Position numbers and translations under genes: made by a program. The notes below the pieces were generated by a model, which searched no databases, was not told the DNA's origin, and worked only from the letters and a program-made list of their open reading frames with translations. From Amycolatopsis taiwanensis DSM 45107 (lineage in GTDB: Bacteria > Actinomycetota > Actinomycetes > Mycobacteriales > Pseudonocardiaceae), in assembly GCF_000519205.1 (NCBI RefSeq), contig NZ_JAFB01000008.1, forward strand, positions 124,001 to 188,000: a stretch of 64,000 nt of DNA. The letters are read 5' to 3'. Each line of letters starts with the position of its first letter. The stretch's first letter is position 1. Shown here one piece after another: positions 52,793 through 61,071 of this stretch.

Positions 52793-54580
52793 GTGCACGA
52801 TCTGTTGCGGTTGCTCGACCTGCTCGCCACCGGGGCGAGCAGTGAGCAACTGGCCGAGGTAGGCGCGGCGAACCCCGAGCTGGGCAAGGCGACCGAGCTG
52901 GCGCTGCGCGTTCATGCCACGCTGAGCGGGCACCGCCGCCGGGAGGCGGAGCTGGCCGCGCTGTTCGACACGGCGAGTGACCTGGCCCGGCTGCGGGACC
53001 CGGACGCGGTGTTGCGCTCGATCGTCCGCCGGGCCCGGACCTTGCTCGGGGCGGATGTGTCGTACCTGTCGCTCAACGACGAAGCCGCCGGGCTGACCAA
53101 CATGCGGGTGACCGACGGCTGCGTGTCCCAGCTGTTCAAAGAGGTCGTGCTGGGCATGGGCGACGGGCTCGGCGGCCTGGTGGCACAGACCGCCCGCCCG
53201 TATGCGAGCCGCGACTACTTCTTCGACAGCCGGTTCCGGCATACCGGGCCCATCGACGACGCGGTGCGCGACGAGGGGCTGGCCGCGATCCTCGGCGTGC
53301 CGCTGTCGCTGGGCGGCGGGAAGGTGATCGGTGTGCTTTACGCGGCCGACCGCACCCCGCGCGAATTCAGCCCCGACGAGGTCGCGCTGTTGTCGTCGCT
53401 CGCCGACCACGCGGCGATCGCACTCGACAACGCCCGGTTGCTGGCGGAGATCAGTTCGCACAGCGCGGCGATGCAACGGGCGGAGGACGCGCACGACCGC
53501 CTGATGGACCTCGTGCTGCGTGGCGGCGATGTGCCTGACGTGGCGGGCGCCGTGGCCGATGTGCTGCACGGCTCGATCGGCGTGTACGACGCCGAAGGGG
53601 GCGAACTCGCGCGTGTGGGCGAGGCGCTACCCAAGCCGTCCTCGGCGGCGATCGCCGCGTCCCGTGCCACGGGGCGTTCCGTCGCCACCGCCGGTTCCTG
53701 GGTGTGCGCGGTGCAGGCGGGCGGCGAACCGCTGGGCAGCATCGTGCTGTCCGGGCGGGAACGACTCGTCGACGCCGACCGCCGGCTGTTCGAGCGGGCC
53801 GCGGTGGTCACCGCGTTGCTGCTGATGCTGCGGCGGTCGGTGGCCAAGGCCGAGGACGAGGTGCGCGGCGAACTGCTGAACGACCTGCTCACCGCGCCTG
53901 GTCGCAACCCGGCGGCGTTGCTGGCCAGGGCGGAGCGGCTCGGGGTCGATCTCACCGAGCCCCACGCCGTCCTGATCGCCCACGCGGAGAACGTCTCGCG
54001 GACGCGGCTGGCGATGGCCGCGGCCCGGCACGCCGCGCTCGCCGGAAACCACGCCGACGAAGTCGTACTGCTGGTGCGCGCCGAAGATCCGGAATCGCTT
54101 TCCCGCCGCGTCGCCGCTCAGCTGGGTTCCACTGTGGACGATGTCGTGACGGTCGGCGCGGCCGGGCCCGCGCGCGGCCCGTCGGCGATCGGCCAGGCCC
54201 ATGCCGAAGCGCTGCGCTGCCTGCGGGCACTGTTGGCACTGGGCCGCGCGGGTGAGGGCGCGTCCGCCACCGGACTCGGCTTTCTCGGGGTCCTGCTGGG
54301 CGATCGCGCGGACCTGAACGGATTCGTGCGCCGCACGGTGGGGCCGGTGCTCGACTACGACACCCGCCGCGGCACGGAGCTCACCCACACCCTGGATGCC
54401 TACTTCGCCGCCGGCGGCAACCTGACCCGCGCCAAGGACGCGCTGCATGTCCACGTCAACACCGTCGTGCAGCGGCTGGATCGGATCTCCTCGCTGCTCG
54501 GCGAGGACTGGCAGGCTCCGTCGCGGGCCCTGGAGATCCAGCTCGCGCTTCAGCTGCACCGGATGAGATCGTCTCCTTAG
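52793..54580 (+). CDS. GAF-domain PucR-type transcriptional activator
   Basis: 595 residues. An N-terminal helical part (1-60), a GAF domain (about 60-220: 'LFDTASDLARLRDPDAVLRSIVRRARTLLGADVSYLSLND...VLGVPLSLGGGKVIGVLYAADRTPREFSPDEVALLSSLADHAAIALDNARLL'), a second sensor-like region, and a C-terminal PucR helix-turn-helix ('LTHTLDAYFAAGGNLTRAKDALHVHVNTVVQRLDRISSLLG'). Such proteins activate catabolic genes when a small ligand binds GAF. It probably controls bdhA and the symporter ahead of it. Confidence 0.9.
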   Translation: MHDLLRLLDLLATGASSEQLAEVGAANPELGKATELALRVHATLSGHRRREAELAALFDTASDLARLRDPDAVLRSIVRRARTLLGADVSYLSLNDEAAGLTNMRVTDGCVSQLFKEVVLGMGDGLGGLVAQTARPYASRDYFFDSRFRHTGPIDDAVRDEGLAAILGVPLSLGGGKVIGVLYAADRTPREFSPDEVALLSSLADHAAIALDNARLLAEISSHSAAMQRAEDAHDRLMDLVLRGGDVPDVAGAVADVLHGSIGVYDAEGGELARVGEALPKPSSAAIAASRATGRSVATAGSWVCAVQAGGEPLGSIVLSGRERLVDADRRLFERAAVVTALLLMLRRSVAKAEDEVRGELLNDLLTAPGRNPAALLARAERLGVDLTEPHAVLIAHAENVSRTRLAMAAARHAALAGNHADEVVLLVRAEDPESLSRRVAAQLGSTVDDVVTVGAAGPARGPSAIGQAHAEALRCLRALLALGRAGEGASATGLGFLGVLLGDRADLNGFVRRTVGPVLDYDTRRGTELTHTLDAYFAAGGNLTRAKDALHVHVNTVVQRLDRISSLLGEDWQAPSRALEIQLALQLHRMRSSP

Positions 54581-54617
54581 CCCGGTGGGGCTCGGCCCCC
54601 ACACTTGCTGGGACCTC

Positions 54618-55940
54618 TTAGGACAGTGCACAGGACGCCGCCAGCTGAGCCGGTGAGGCGCCGGCCGGGCGGGGGACCGTCGTGGAACGCGGTGGCTGCT
54701 GACCGGCGAGCCAGGCCGTCAAGTCGTCGACGGCGGTGCGGAAACAGGGCGCGAGCGGGCGCAGCCGGTCGGGATGGGTGTCGACCAGGCCGTCGACATG
54801 ATTGCCGTCCTCGATGCGGTAATACCGGTGCAGCGACTCCCGGCCCGCCGCCTGGACCATCCGGTCGTAGACGTCGGAGTCCCGGGCGATCGGCAACAAC
54901 GTGTCCAGCGTGCCGTGGATGGTGATCAATGGCCGGGAGATCCGGCCGGTGAGTGCGATCCGCTCGACGGCGCGATGCACCGCGGCTGGACGGGAGGCGT
55001 AGTCGTAGTCGGCGTCACAGAACGGGGTTCCGCTGGTGCAGAACGGGATCCCGGCGGCCAGCTCGCCGTCGTAGCCGGGGTCGAACTCCTCGCGGTAGAT
55101 GCGTTGTGTCAGATCCCAGTAGAACTGGTAGTGGTAGTCCCACAGAAACTGCGAACCCGGTGCGAATCCAGTCTCCACAATGGACTCCGGTGAGTCGGGA
55201 TAAGCGCGCAGAGCGGGGGGAAGGAAGGTCAGCAGGTTGTCCTGCTGGGTCCACAGTGTCCCTTCCCAGTCGACCCCGCCGTCGTAGAGTTCGGGCCGGT
55301 TCTCCAGCTGCCAGCGCACCAGGTAGCCGCCGTTGGACAGGCCCGCGGCGAGGGTGCGGGACGGCGGGTGGCCGTAGTAGCGGGTCGCGGCGGCCTTCGC
55401 CGCGATGGTGAGCTGGGTGAGGCGGAAGTTCCACTCCACCATTGCATCGCCGGGCCGGTGGCCGTCGGTGAAGAATTCCGCGCCGGTGTTTCCCTTGTCC
55501 GTGGCGGCGAAGGCGTATCCCTCGGCGAGCACATGGTCGCCGATCGCGCGGTCGTTGGCGTACTGGCGGCGGTTTCCCGGTGATCCGCTGACCACCAGCC
55601 CGCCGTTCCAGTTCCGCGGCAGTCGCAGCACGAACTGGGCGTCGTGGTTCCAGCCGTGGTTGGTGTTGGTGGTGGAATCGTCGGGGAAGTAGCCGTCGAC
55701 CTGCGTTCCCGGCACCGGCGGCGGCACCGGCAGCCCGGCCGAGGTGAGACCGGCCCAGTCCGCGGCCACGGTGTGACCACTGGCCAGCGTGCCCGTCGTG
55801 GTCAGGTCGGTCAGGCAGGCCGATTCCTGGTATGCGGCACCGGGAACCGCCGCCGCGGCACATCCCTGGCCGGCGGCCGCGGGAGCCGGCACGGTCACGG
55901 CGATAAGCGCGGTGAACACCAGCGCGAACTTGCTCGGCAC
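54618..55940 (-). CDS. Secreted alpha/beta hydrolase, tannase/hydroxybutyrate-oligomer-hydrolase-like
   Basis: 440 residues from a GTG with AAGGAGG upstream. Signal peptide VPSKFALVFTALIAVTVPAPAAAGQGC. The esterase nucleophile lies in 'RTLAAGLSNGGYLVRWQLE' (G-L-S-N-G), with a downstream 'PLITIHGTLDTLLPIARDSDVYDRMV' (Asp) and 'YRIEDGNHVDGL' (His). Paired cysteines support secretion. 'NWNGGLVVSGSPGNRRQYANDRAIGDHVLAEGYAFAATDKGNTG' resembles tannase/feruloyl-esterase and 3-hydroxybutyrate-oligomer hydrolase families. Given neighbouring PHB depolymerase and bdhA, cleavage of hydroxybutyrate oligomers is an attractive guess but not shown by the sequence. Confidence 0.7.
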   Translation of the reverse strand: MPSKFALVFTALIAVTVPAPAAAGQGCAAAAVPGAAYQESACLTDLTTTGTLASGHTVAADWAGLTSAGLPVPPPVPGTQVDGYFPDDSTTNTNHGWNHDAQFVLRLPRNWNGGLVVSGSPGNRRQYANDRAIGDHVLAEGYAFAATDKGNTGAEFFTDGHRPGDAMVEWNFRLTQLTIAAKAAATRYYGHPPSRTLAAGLSNGGYLVRWQLENRPELYDGGVDWEGTLWTQQDNLLTFLPPALRAYPDSPESIVETGFAPGSQFLWDYHYQFYWDLTQRIYREEFDPGYDGELAAGIPFCTSGTPFCDADYDYASRPAAVHRAVERIALTGRISRPLITIHGTLDTLLPIARDSDVYDRMVQAAGRESLHRYYRIEDGNHVDGLVDTHPDRLRPLAPCFRTAVDDLTAWLAGQQPPRSTTVPRPAGASPAQLAASCALS

Positions 55941-56108
55941 GGCGAACCTCCTTGTCCCCACCGGGCAACGGTAGGGCGACAGGGGGGCGGCGACCATGGT
56001 TGCCGCCACCACAAAGGCAGGCACGACTGTGTTGGTCCAGACCGTCGAGTTGCGGTGTCGGCTGCTCTTACCCTGAGTACGCACCTGATCACAAGGAGGT
56101 GATCGGCC

Positions 56109-57065
56109 ATGCGCCGACTACTGTTGTTCCTGGCATTGATGGCGGCACTGGCGATGGGGGCAGCGCCCGCGTCGGCCGCGACGATCCGGCAGGTCACCGG
56201 GTTCGGTGGGAATCCTGGTGCGCTGCAGATGTTCGAGTACAAGCCGGACGGGCTGGCCGCGGGGCGGCCCGTGGTGGTGGCGCTGCACGGCTGCACCCAG
56301 AACGCTGCCGGCTACGGCCAGGGTTCGGGGTGGGTCGAGTTGGCTCAGCGTGCCGGGTTCACGCTCGTCCTGCCGCAGCAGACCTCGGCGAACAACTTCA
56401 CCCAGTGCTTCAACTGGTTCCAGACCGGCGACATCACCCGGGGCCAGGGCGAGGTGGAGTCCATCGCGCAGATGGTGCGGTGGGCACTCGCCGATTCCGC
56501 GGCCGACCCGACGCGGGTCTACGTCACGGGCTTGTCGGCGGGCGGCGGCATGACCGCAGCGATGCTGGCGACCTACCCGGACCTGTTCGCCGGCGGCGGC
56601 GTCGTCGCAGGGCTGCCGTATGGCTGCGCCAGCAGTGTGGTGGACGCGTACACCTGCATGTATCCCGGCAAGGACCTGACCCCGGACCAGTGGGCGGCGA
56701 AGGTGCGCGCCGCGTCGTCGTACACCGGGCCATGGCCGACCGTCAGCATCTGGCAGGGCACCGCCGACTTCACCGTCGCCCCGGCGAACCAGCGTGAGCT
56801 GGTGGACCAGTGGACCGCGGTGCACGGCATCTCCACCACGCCGTCCGCGACCGACACCGTGGCCGGGTACCCGCACGCCGTCTACCGCGACGCCTCGGGT
56901 CGTACCGTGGTCGAGACCTACGCCATCACCGGCATGGGCCACGGCCAGCCCGTCGACCCCGGTACTGGTGCCACCCAGTGCGGTCAGGCCGGTGCGTACC
57001 TGCTTGACGTCAACCTGTGCGCCGCCTACCGCCTCAGCACATCCTGGTCCCTGTTCCCCGCCTGA
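56109..57065 (+). CDS. Secreted poly(3-hydroxybutyrate) depolymerase family esterase
   Basis: 318 residues with signal peptide MRRLLLFLALMAALAMGAAPASAA. A LpqC/PHB-depolymerase-type catalytic domain: 'PVVVALHGCTQNAAGYGQGSGWVELAQRAGFTLVLPQQ' (oxyanion H-G-C-T-Q), nucleophile G-L-S143-A-G, 'VSIWQGTADFTVAPANQRELVDQW' (Asp) and 'GMGHGQPVDPG' (His). No separate substrate-binding domain. The ribosome site AAGGAGGTGATC is close to a perfect anti-16S match. It is divergent from the secreted hydrolase and probably degrades PHB or related polyesters. Confidence 0.88.
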   Translation: MRRLLLFLALMAALAMGAAPASAATIRQVTGFGGNPGALQMFEYKPDGLAAGRPVVVALHGCTQNAAGYGQGSGWVELAQRAGFTLVLPQQTSANNFTQCFNWFQTGDITRGQGEVESIAQMVRWALADSAADPTRVYVTGLSAGGGMTAAMLATYPDLFAGGGVVAGLPYGCASSVVDAYTCMYPGKDLTPDQWAAKVRAASSYTGPWPTVSIWQGTADFTVAPANQRELVDQWTAVHGISTTPSATDTVAGYPHAVYRDASGRTVVETYAITGMGHGQPVDPGTGATQCGQAGAYLLDVNLCAAYRLSTSWSLFPA

Positions 57066-57071
57066 CCCACC

Positions 57072-57245
57072 CGGCGTGTCCCCGCCTCAGGCGCCCGAGT
57101 TCCCGCTTCAGGCGCCTGAGTTCCGGGTTCAGGCGCCTGAGTTCCGGGTTCAGGCACCTGAGTTCCGGGTTAATGCGGCCGAGTTACGGGTTAAGGCGTG
57201 TGTCCCCGCTTCGGGCGCCTGAGTTCTGCGCTCAGGCGCCCGAAC
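57072..57245. repeat. 21-bp tandem repeat array 2 between convergent genes
   Basis: About eight units on the opposite orientation to array 3: CCTGAGTTCCGGGTTCAGGCG repeats with 21-bp steps (clear copies from 57094, 57115, 57136 and 57157), then diverged copies (GCCGAGTTACGGGTT; GTGTGTCCCCGCTTCGGGCG). It fills the gap between the PHB depolymerase and the convergent oxidoreductase. CAGGCGCCTG inside the units is itself palindromic. Confidence 0.8.
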
Positions 57246-57271
57246 CCGCCTTTCGGGTGCGGAACGGGCCG

Positions 57272-58216
57272 TCAGGGATGGAGCACGATCTTCCCGCCGG
57301 GGTGGCCGGTCGCGGCCAGCCGGTGCGCCTCGGCGGCCTCGGCCAGCGGGAAGACGCGCGCGATCGGAACCTCCAGCCGTCGCTGCCCGGCTGCCGGAAG
57401 CAACTGCCGCCAGGCCTGGGCGCGGATCTCGGTGCCCGGGTCGGCTCCCGGGCCGCTCCCGATCAACTGGATTCCGGTGTCTCCGCGGGAAAAGGCGACG
57501 GCCGAGACGATGCGGTCGCGATCCGGAACCAGTTCCAGTGAAGCGTCGATGGCCTCCTCGGTGCCGGCCACGTCGAAGACAGCGTCCACTCCGGACGGAG
57601 CGGCCGCGCGCAACCGTTCGAGTAATCCGTTGCCGTAGGCGACGGGTACCGCGCCGTGCTGCCGCAACAATTCGTGCCGCTTCTCGCTGGCCGTGCCGAT
57701 GACGTTGACCCCGGCCGCGACGGCGAGTTGCAGGGCCAGCAGGCCGACCATGCCGGACGCGCCGTGTATCACGAGAGTCTCGCCTTCCCGGAGACCGAGC
57801 CGGGCCAGGGCGTGGACCGCGGTTCCGCCCGCGAGCAGCAGTCCGGCGGCGGCATCCCAGGACACCTCACTCGGTTTCGGCACCACGACCGACGCCTTGG
57901 CGGTGACCTCGGTGGCATAGCCGCCGCTCACCGGATAGGCGACGACCTCGTCTCCCACGGCCAAGGGACCGGCGGGTCCGGAGGCCGCCTCGCCGACGGC
58001 CGTGATCACCCCCGATACCTCCAGGCCCAGCGGCATGGGCAACCGGGCCGGATCGCGCCCGAACGTGCCGCCGTAGAGCTTGAAGTCGATCGGGTTCACC
58101 CCGGCCGCCTTGACCTCGAGGGTGACCTCGCCCGTCCCCGGCGCGGGGACCTCCCGCTCGACCACGGCCAGATGTTCCGGTCCACCGTATCCGGTGGCGA
58201 CGACTGCGGTAGCCAT
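57272..58216 (-). CDS. NADP-dependent quinone oxidoreductase (zinc-independent MDR)
   Basis: 314 residues of the medium-chain dehydrogenase/reductase superfamily, quinone-reductase branch: 'GVNPIDFKLYGGTFGRDPARLPMPLGLEVSGVITAVGEAASGPAGPLAVGDEVVAYP' is the GroES-like N-terminal domain without catalytic zinc cysteines, and 'LVIHGASGMVGLLALQLAVAAGVNVIGTASEKRHELLRQHGA' the nucleotide-binding Rossmann motif (H-G-A-S-G-x-V-G). It reduces quinones or enones with NADPH. Flanked on both sides by 21-bp repeat arrays. Confidence 0.9.
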   Translation of the reverse strand: MATAVVATGYGGPEHLAVVEREVPAPGTGEVTLEVKAAGVNPIDFKLYGGTFGRDPARLPMPLGLEVSGVITAVGEAASGPAGPLAVGDEVVAYPVSGGYATEVTAKASVVVPKPSEVSWDAAAGLLLAGGTAVHALARLGLREGETLVIHGASGMVGLLALQLAVAAGVNVIGTASEKRHELLRQHGAVPVAYGNGLLERLRAAAPSGVDAVFDVAGTEEAIDASLELVPDRDRIVSAVAFSRGDTGIQLIGSGPGADPGTEIRAQAWRQLLPAAGQRRLEVPIARVFPLAEAAEAHRLAATGHPGGKIVLHP

Positions 58217-58261
58217 GTCGCCGACAACCCGGTCGCGCCGTCCGATATTCCTTCGTCACAC

Positions 58262-58392
58262 ATGAGTGTCTGAACCGGGAACTCGGGTGCTTGAGGCAGG
58301 GACTCGGGTGCCTGGGGCGGGAACTCGGGTGCCTGGAGCGGGAACTCGGGTGCCTGGGGCGGGGACACGGGTGCTTGAGGCGGGGACACGGG
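58262..58392. repeat. 21-bp tandem repeat array 3 (six units)
   Basis: Units begin CGGGAACTCGGGTGC or CGGGGACACGGGTGC with 21-bp steps from about 58274 to 58379, completed by CTGGGGC or TTGAGGC. It lies in the divergent gap between the oxidoreductase and the protease gene. Confidence 0.85.
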
Positions 58393-58851
58393 TGACCGGA
58401 GGGGTGCGGGGCGCGGAATGTGCGCATGTCAACGGCGCGCGCCGGAACGGATTGCGTATCCCTTTCCGGACGCCAAGAAGTGCCGGTGGGCCGTCGTCTT
58501 TTCTCGCTTTCCGTAAAAGATGTGAGTATGGTCTTGGGGAGAAGTAGTCTAGCCGTGCCGCGCAGGCGTCCGACACCTTCGTTAGTCGGTAATTCGCGAC
58601 AGGTGTCGCGCGGTCGCTTGGCGCGGAGTTCGTTGGCGGAGCGCGGATTTTCCCCTCGCCGAACGACTCGGGCAAGCCGCCGAAGGCAGCATTGATATCG
58701 ACGTCTTGTATCACGACAAAAGTAGGTACTAACCCTCCGTGTCGGAAATCGGCGGAAAACTCTCCTCGGGTACCTCCAACGGCGGTTTTTGACCACCTGT
58801 GGGCCTTTGAAAATCTTTAACGTCGGTATTCCGGCCAATAAAGGAGGCACA
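58393..58851. other. Long leader region of the protease gene, no gene seen
   Basis: About 460 bp without a supported coding sequence and with lower GC than its surroundings. It contains TTGACC at 58789-58794 as a possible -35 and an A/T-rich stretch (AAAATCTTTAA) 15-25 bp further on. A possible transcription start would be near 58825, which leaves a short leader with the AAAGGAGG ribosome site. Confidence 0.5.
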
Positions 58852-59982
58852 ATGAAACGGCTGTTCGCGGCCCGGGTCGTGGGGGCGGCGCTGCTGGCCG
58901 CCGGCCTGGCCGCCACGCCGGCGGTCACCGCTCAGGCGGCTACCCCGATGACAGTGGCACCGGAGATGCTGCAGGCCATGCAGCGGGACATCGGCTTGAC
59001 CGCAGACCAGGCGATCAAGCGGATGACCAGTGAGGTCAAGGCTTCGGAGCAGGAACAGAGCCTGCGGCAGGAACTGCAGGGCGCTTTCGGCGGCGCGTAC
59101 TTCGACGCGACGACGAACCAGCTCGTCGTCGGCGTCACAGACGCCGCCAAGGCGGGCGTGGTGCGAGCAGCCGGGGCCAAGGCGGTCCAGGTCGGGCGCA
59201 GTGAACAGCAGCTCGACGCGGTGAAGGCGGGGCTGGACCAGAATGCCGCGCAGGCGCCGAAGACGCTCACCAGTTGGTACGTCGACGTCACGAAGAACGA
59301 CGTCGTGCTGACCGTCACCCCGGGCGCGGTCGCCGACGCGCGGTCCTACCTGGCCGCCACCGGCACCGACGCCGCCGCGGTCGAGGTCGTGGAGTCGCCC
59401 GAGCAGCCTCAGCCACTGTTCGACGTGCGGGGCGGCGACGCCTACTTCATCGGCTCGTCGCGTTGCTCGATCGGGTTCTCGGTCCAGGGCGGCTTCGTCA
59501 CCGCTGGTCACTGCGCGGCGCTGACCTCCGGTTCCCTGGCCGGGTCCAACGGGGTGGCGCTGGGCACCTGGGGCGGCTTCACATTCCCCGGCAACGACTA
59601 CGCCTGGGTGCGGACCAACTCGAACTGGACCCCGCGCGGCGTGGTGAACCGCTACAACGGCACCACGGTCCCGGTTTCCGGGCACACCGAGGCCGCCGTG
59701 GGCTCGTCGATCTGCCGCTCCGGCTCGACCACCGGTTGGCACTGCGGCACGGTGCAGGCCAAGAACCAGACCGTGACCTACCCGCAGGGCAGGGTGCTCG
59801 GGCTGACCCAGACCAACGTCTGCGCGGAGCCAGGTGACTCGGGCGGCTCATGGCTGACCGGCAACCAGGCTCAGGGCGTGACTTCCGGCGGTTCCGGGAA
59901 CTGCACCGTCGGCGGCACGACCTTCTTCCAGCCGGTCAACCCGATCTTGTCCCGGTTCGGGCTGACCCTGGTCACCAGCTGA
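58852..59982 (+). CDS. Secreted alpha-lytic/streptogrisin-type serine protease (S1)
   Basis: 376 residues as a prepro-protein. Signal peptide MKRLFAARVVGAALLAAGLAATPAVTAQA; a pro-domain to about residue 185 of the alpha-lytic protease type ('SWYVDVTKNDVVLTVTPGAVADARSYLAATGTDAAAVEVVESPE'); mature protease from about 'DVRGGDAYFIGSSRCSIGFSV'. Catalytic triad His220 (T-A-G-H-C), Asp249 (N-D-Y-A-W) and Ser330 (E-P-G-D-S-G-G-S). Six cysteines can form the three family disulfides. AAAGGAGG ribosome site. Followed by a clear terminator. Confidence 0.95.
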   Translation: MKRLFAARVVGAALLAAGLAATPAVTAQAATPMTVAPEMLQAMQRDIGLTADQAIKRMTSEVKASEQEQSLRQELQGAFGGAYFDATTNQLVVGVTDAAKAGVVRAAGAKAVQVGRSEQQLDAVKAGLDQNAAQAPKTLTSWYVDVTKNDVVLTVTPGAVADARSYLAATGTDAAAVEVVESPEQPQPLFDVRGGDAYFIGSSRCSIGFSVQGGFVTAGHCAALTSGSLAGSNGVALGTWGGFTFPGNDYAWVRTNSNWTPRGVVNRYNGTTVPVSGHTEAAVGSSICRSGSTTGWHCGTVQAKNQTVTYPQGRVLGLTQTNVCAEPGDSGGSWLTGNQAQGVTSGGSGNCTVGGTTFFQPVNPILSRFGLTLVTS

Positions 59983-59995
59983 GGCGGATCGCGGC

Positions 59996-60032
59996 GGGCC
60001 CCGGGGCGGAATCGGCACCCGCCTCGGGGCCC
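59996..60032 (+). terminator. Protease gene terminator
   Basis: GGGCCCCGGGGCGG (59996-60009) pairs with CCGCCTCGGGGCCC (60019-60032), one G-T wobble, loop of 9 nt, 13 nt after the stop. Confidence 0.75.
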
Positions 60033-60063
60033 CACCGTGCGTGGATCCCGGGGTTGGAATAAG

Positions 60064-60094
60064 AACGCACAAAAAACCTGCCTTGTGCGTTTTC
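60064..60094. terminator. AT-richer hairpin with T-run
   Basis: AACGCACAA (60064-60072) and TTGTGCGTT (60083-60091) form a perfect 9-bp stem with TTT after it and AAA inside the loop. It may be a second, intrinsic terminator or an operator for the following gene. Confidence 0.5.
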
Positions 60095-60110
60095 GGCCGG
60101 TACGGTCGTA

Positions 60111-60116
60111 TATGCT
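60111..60116 (+). promoter_or_regulatory. Possible -10 box of the methyltransferase gene
   Basis: TATGCT in the sequence GTCGTATATGCTCC, 36 nt before the start codon of the gene at 60153. No good -35 was recognised. Confidence 0.35.
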
Positions 60117-60152
60117 CCGGGCTGCCATTTCCGGTGGGACGCTGGGGACACT

Positions 60153-61001
60153 ATGGAAAACGCAAAGGCGATGCGGGACGAGGAACTGCTGAGCCGGCTC
60201 GGTGACAGCGTGGACAAGGTCAGCGTCGGCCGGGTCTACGACTACCTTCTCGGGGGCGTTCACAACTACGCCCATGATCGGGAGTTCGCCGAAGAGCAGC
60301 TCAAACGGTTTCCGGACATGCGCACCTCCGCGCGGGCCAACCGCGATTTCCTGGGACGCGTGGTCCGGTACGCGATGGCGGAGGGGGTCAACCAGTTCGT
60401 CGACATCGGATCGGGGCTGCCCACGCAGGGAAACGTGCACGAGGTCGCCGATGAGGTCGCTCCCGGCAAGGCCCGTGTCGTCTATATCGACAACGAGCCG
60501 ATCGCTCATGCACACGCGCAGATCCTGCTCGACCGGACCGCCGACCCGGCCCGGCATTTCGCGCTCGACGCGGATTTCTTCGACCGTGAACGGCTGTGGC
60601 GGCGGGTGCTGGCCACCGGGATCGACCCGAGCCGGCCGATTTGCCTGCTCATGGTGGCGCTGCTGCATTTCATGCCGGCCCAGACGCGTCCGGAGGAGGT
60701 CCTGGCCTTCTACCGAGATGTCCTTCCACCCGGCAGCCTGCTCGTGATCAGCCACGTCGCGATCGCGCCCGATGATCCGGCGATGGCGGCCGGTGAGGAG
60801 GTCGCGGCCGCCTACCGGGATCAATCGACCAACAGCGTCGTGAACCGCGAAATCGACGAGATCAAGGCGCTCTTCGGCGATTTCGAGCTGGTCGACCCCG
60901 GCCTGGTCTGGCTGTCACAGTGGCGGCCCACCACACCGCCGCGCACGGATCCGACCCGCACCTACAGCATGGCCGGGGTTGCCCGTAAGCCATCCGTTTG
61001 A
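60153..61001 (+). CDS. SAM-dependent methyltransferase (DUF574 family)
   Basis: 282 residues. 'VGRVYDYLLGGVHNYAHDREFAEEQLKRFPDMRTSARANRDFLGRVVRYAMAEGVNQFVDIGSGLPTQGNVHEVADEVAPGKARVVYIDNEPIAHAHAQILL' is the hallmark of the actinobacterial DUF574 methyltransferase family: the R-V-Y-D-Y-x-L-G-G-x-x-N-Y/F opening, D-I-G-S-G-L-P-T as the SAM-binding loop, and Y-x-D-N-x-P. These genes are numerous in filamentous actinobacteria; the substrates are not known. Confidence 0.9.
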   Translation: MENAKAMRDEELLSRLGDSVDKVSVGRVYDYLLGGVHNYAHDREFAEEQLKRFPDMRTSARANRDFLGRVVRYAMAEGVNQFVDIGSGLPTQGNVHEVADEVAPGKARVVYIDNEPIAHAHAQILLDRTADPARHFALDADFFDRERLWRRVLATGIDPSRPICLLMVALLHFMPAQTRPEEVLAFYRDVLPPGSLLVISHVAIAPDDPAMAAGEEVAAAYRDQSTNSVVNREIDEIKALFGDFELVDPGLVWLSQWRPTTPPRTDPTRTYSMAGVARKPSV

Positions 61002-61071
61002 GCGGGCCGCGCGGCAGGTACCTCATCGAGGTGGGTGCCGCGGCAACGGCCGGCGAAGGAGGGCCAGCGGG

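Noticed and set aside
56118-56942. Minus-strand open frame antisense to the PHB depolymerase
   Set aside because: Codon-bias shadow; the plus-strand gene has signal peptide, catalytic triad and ribosome site.
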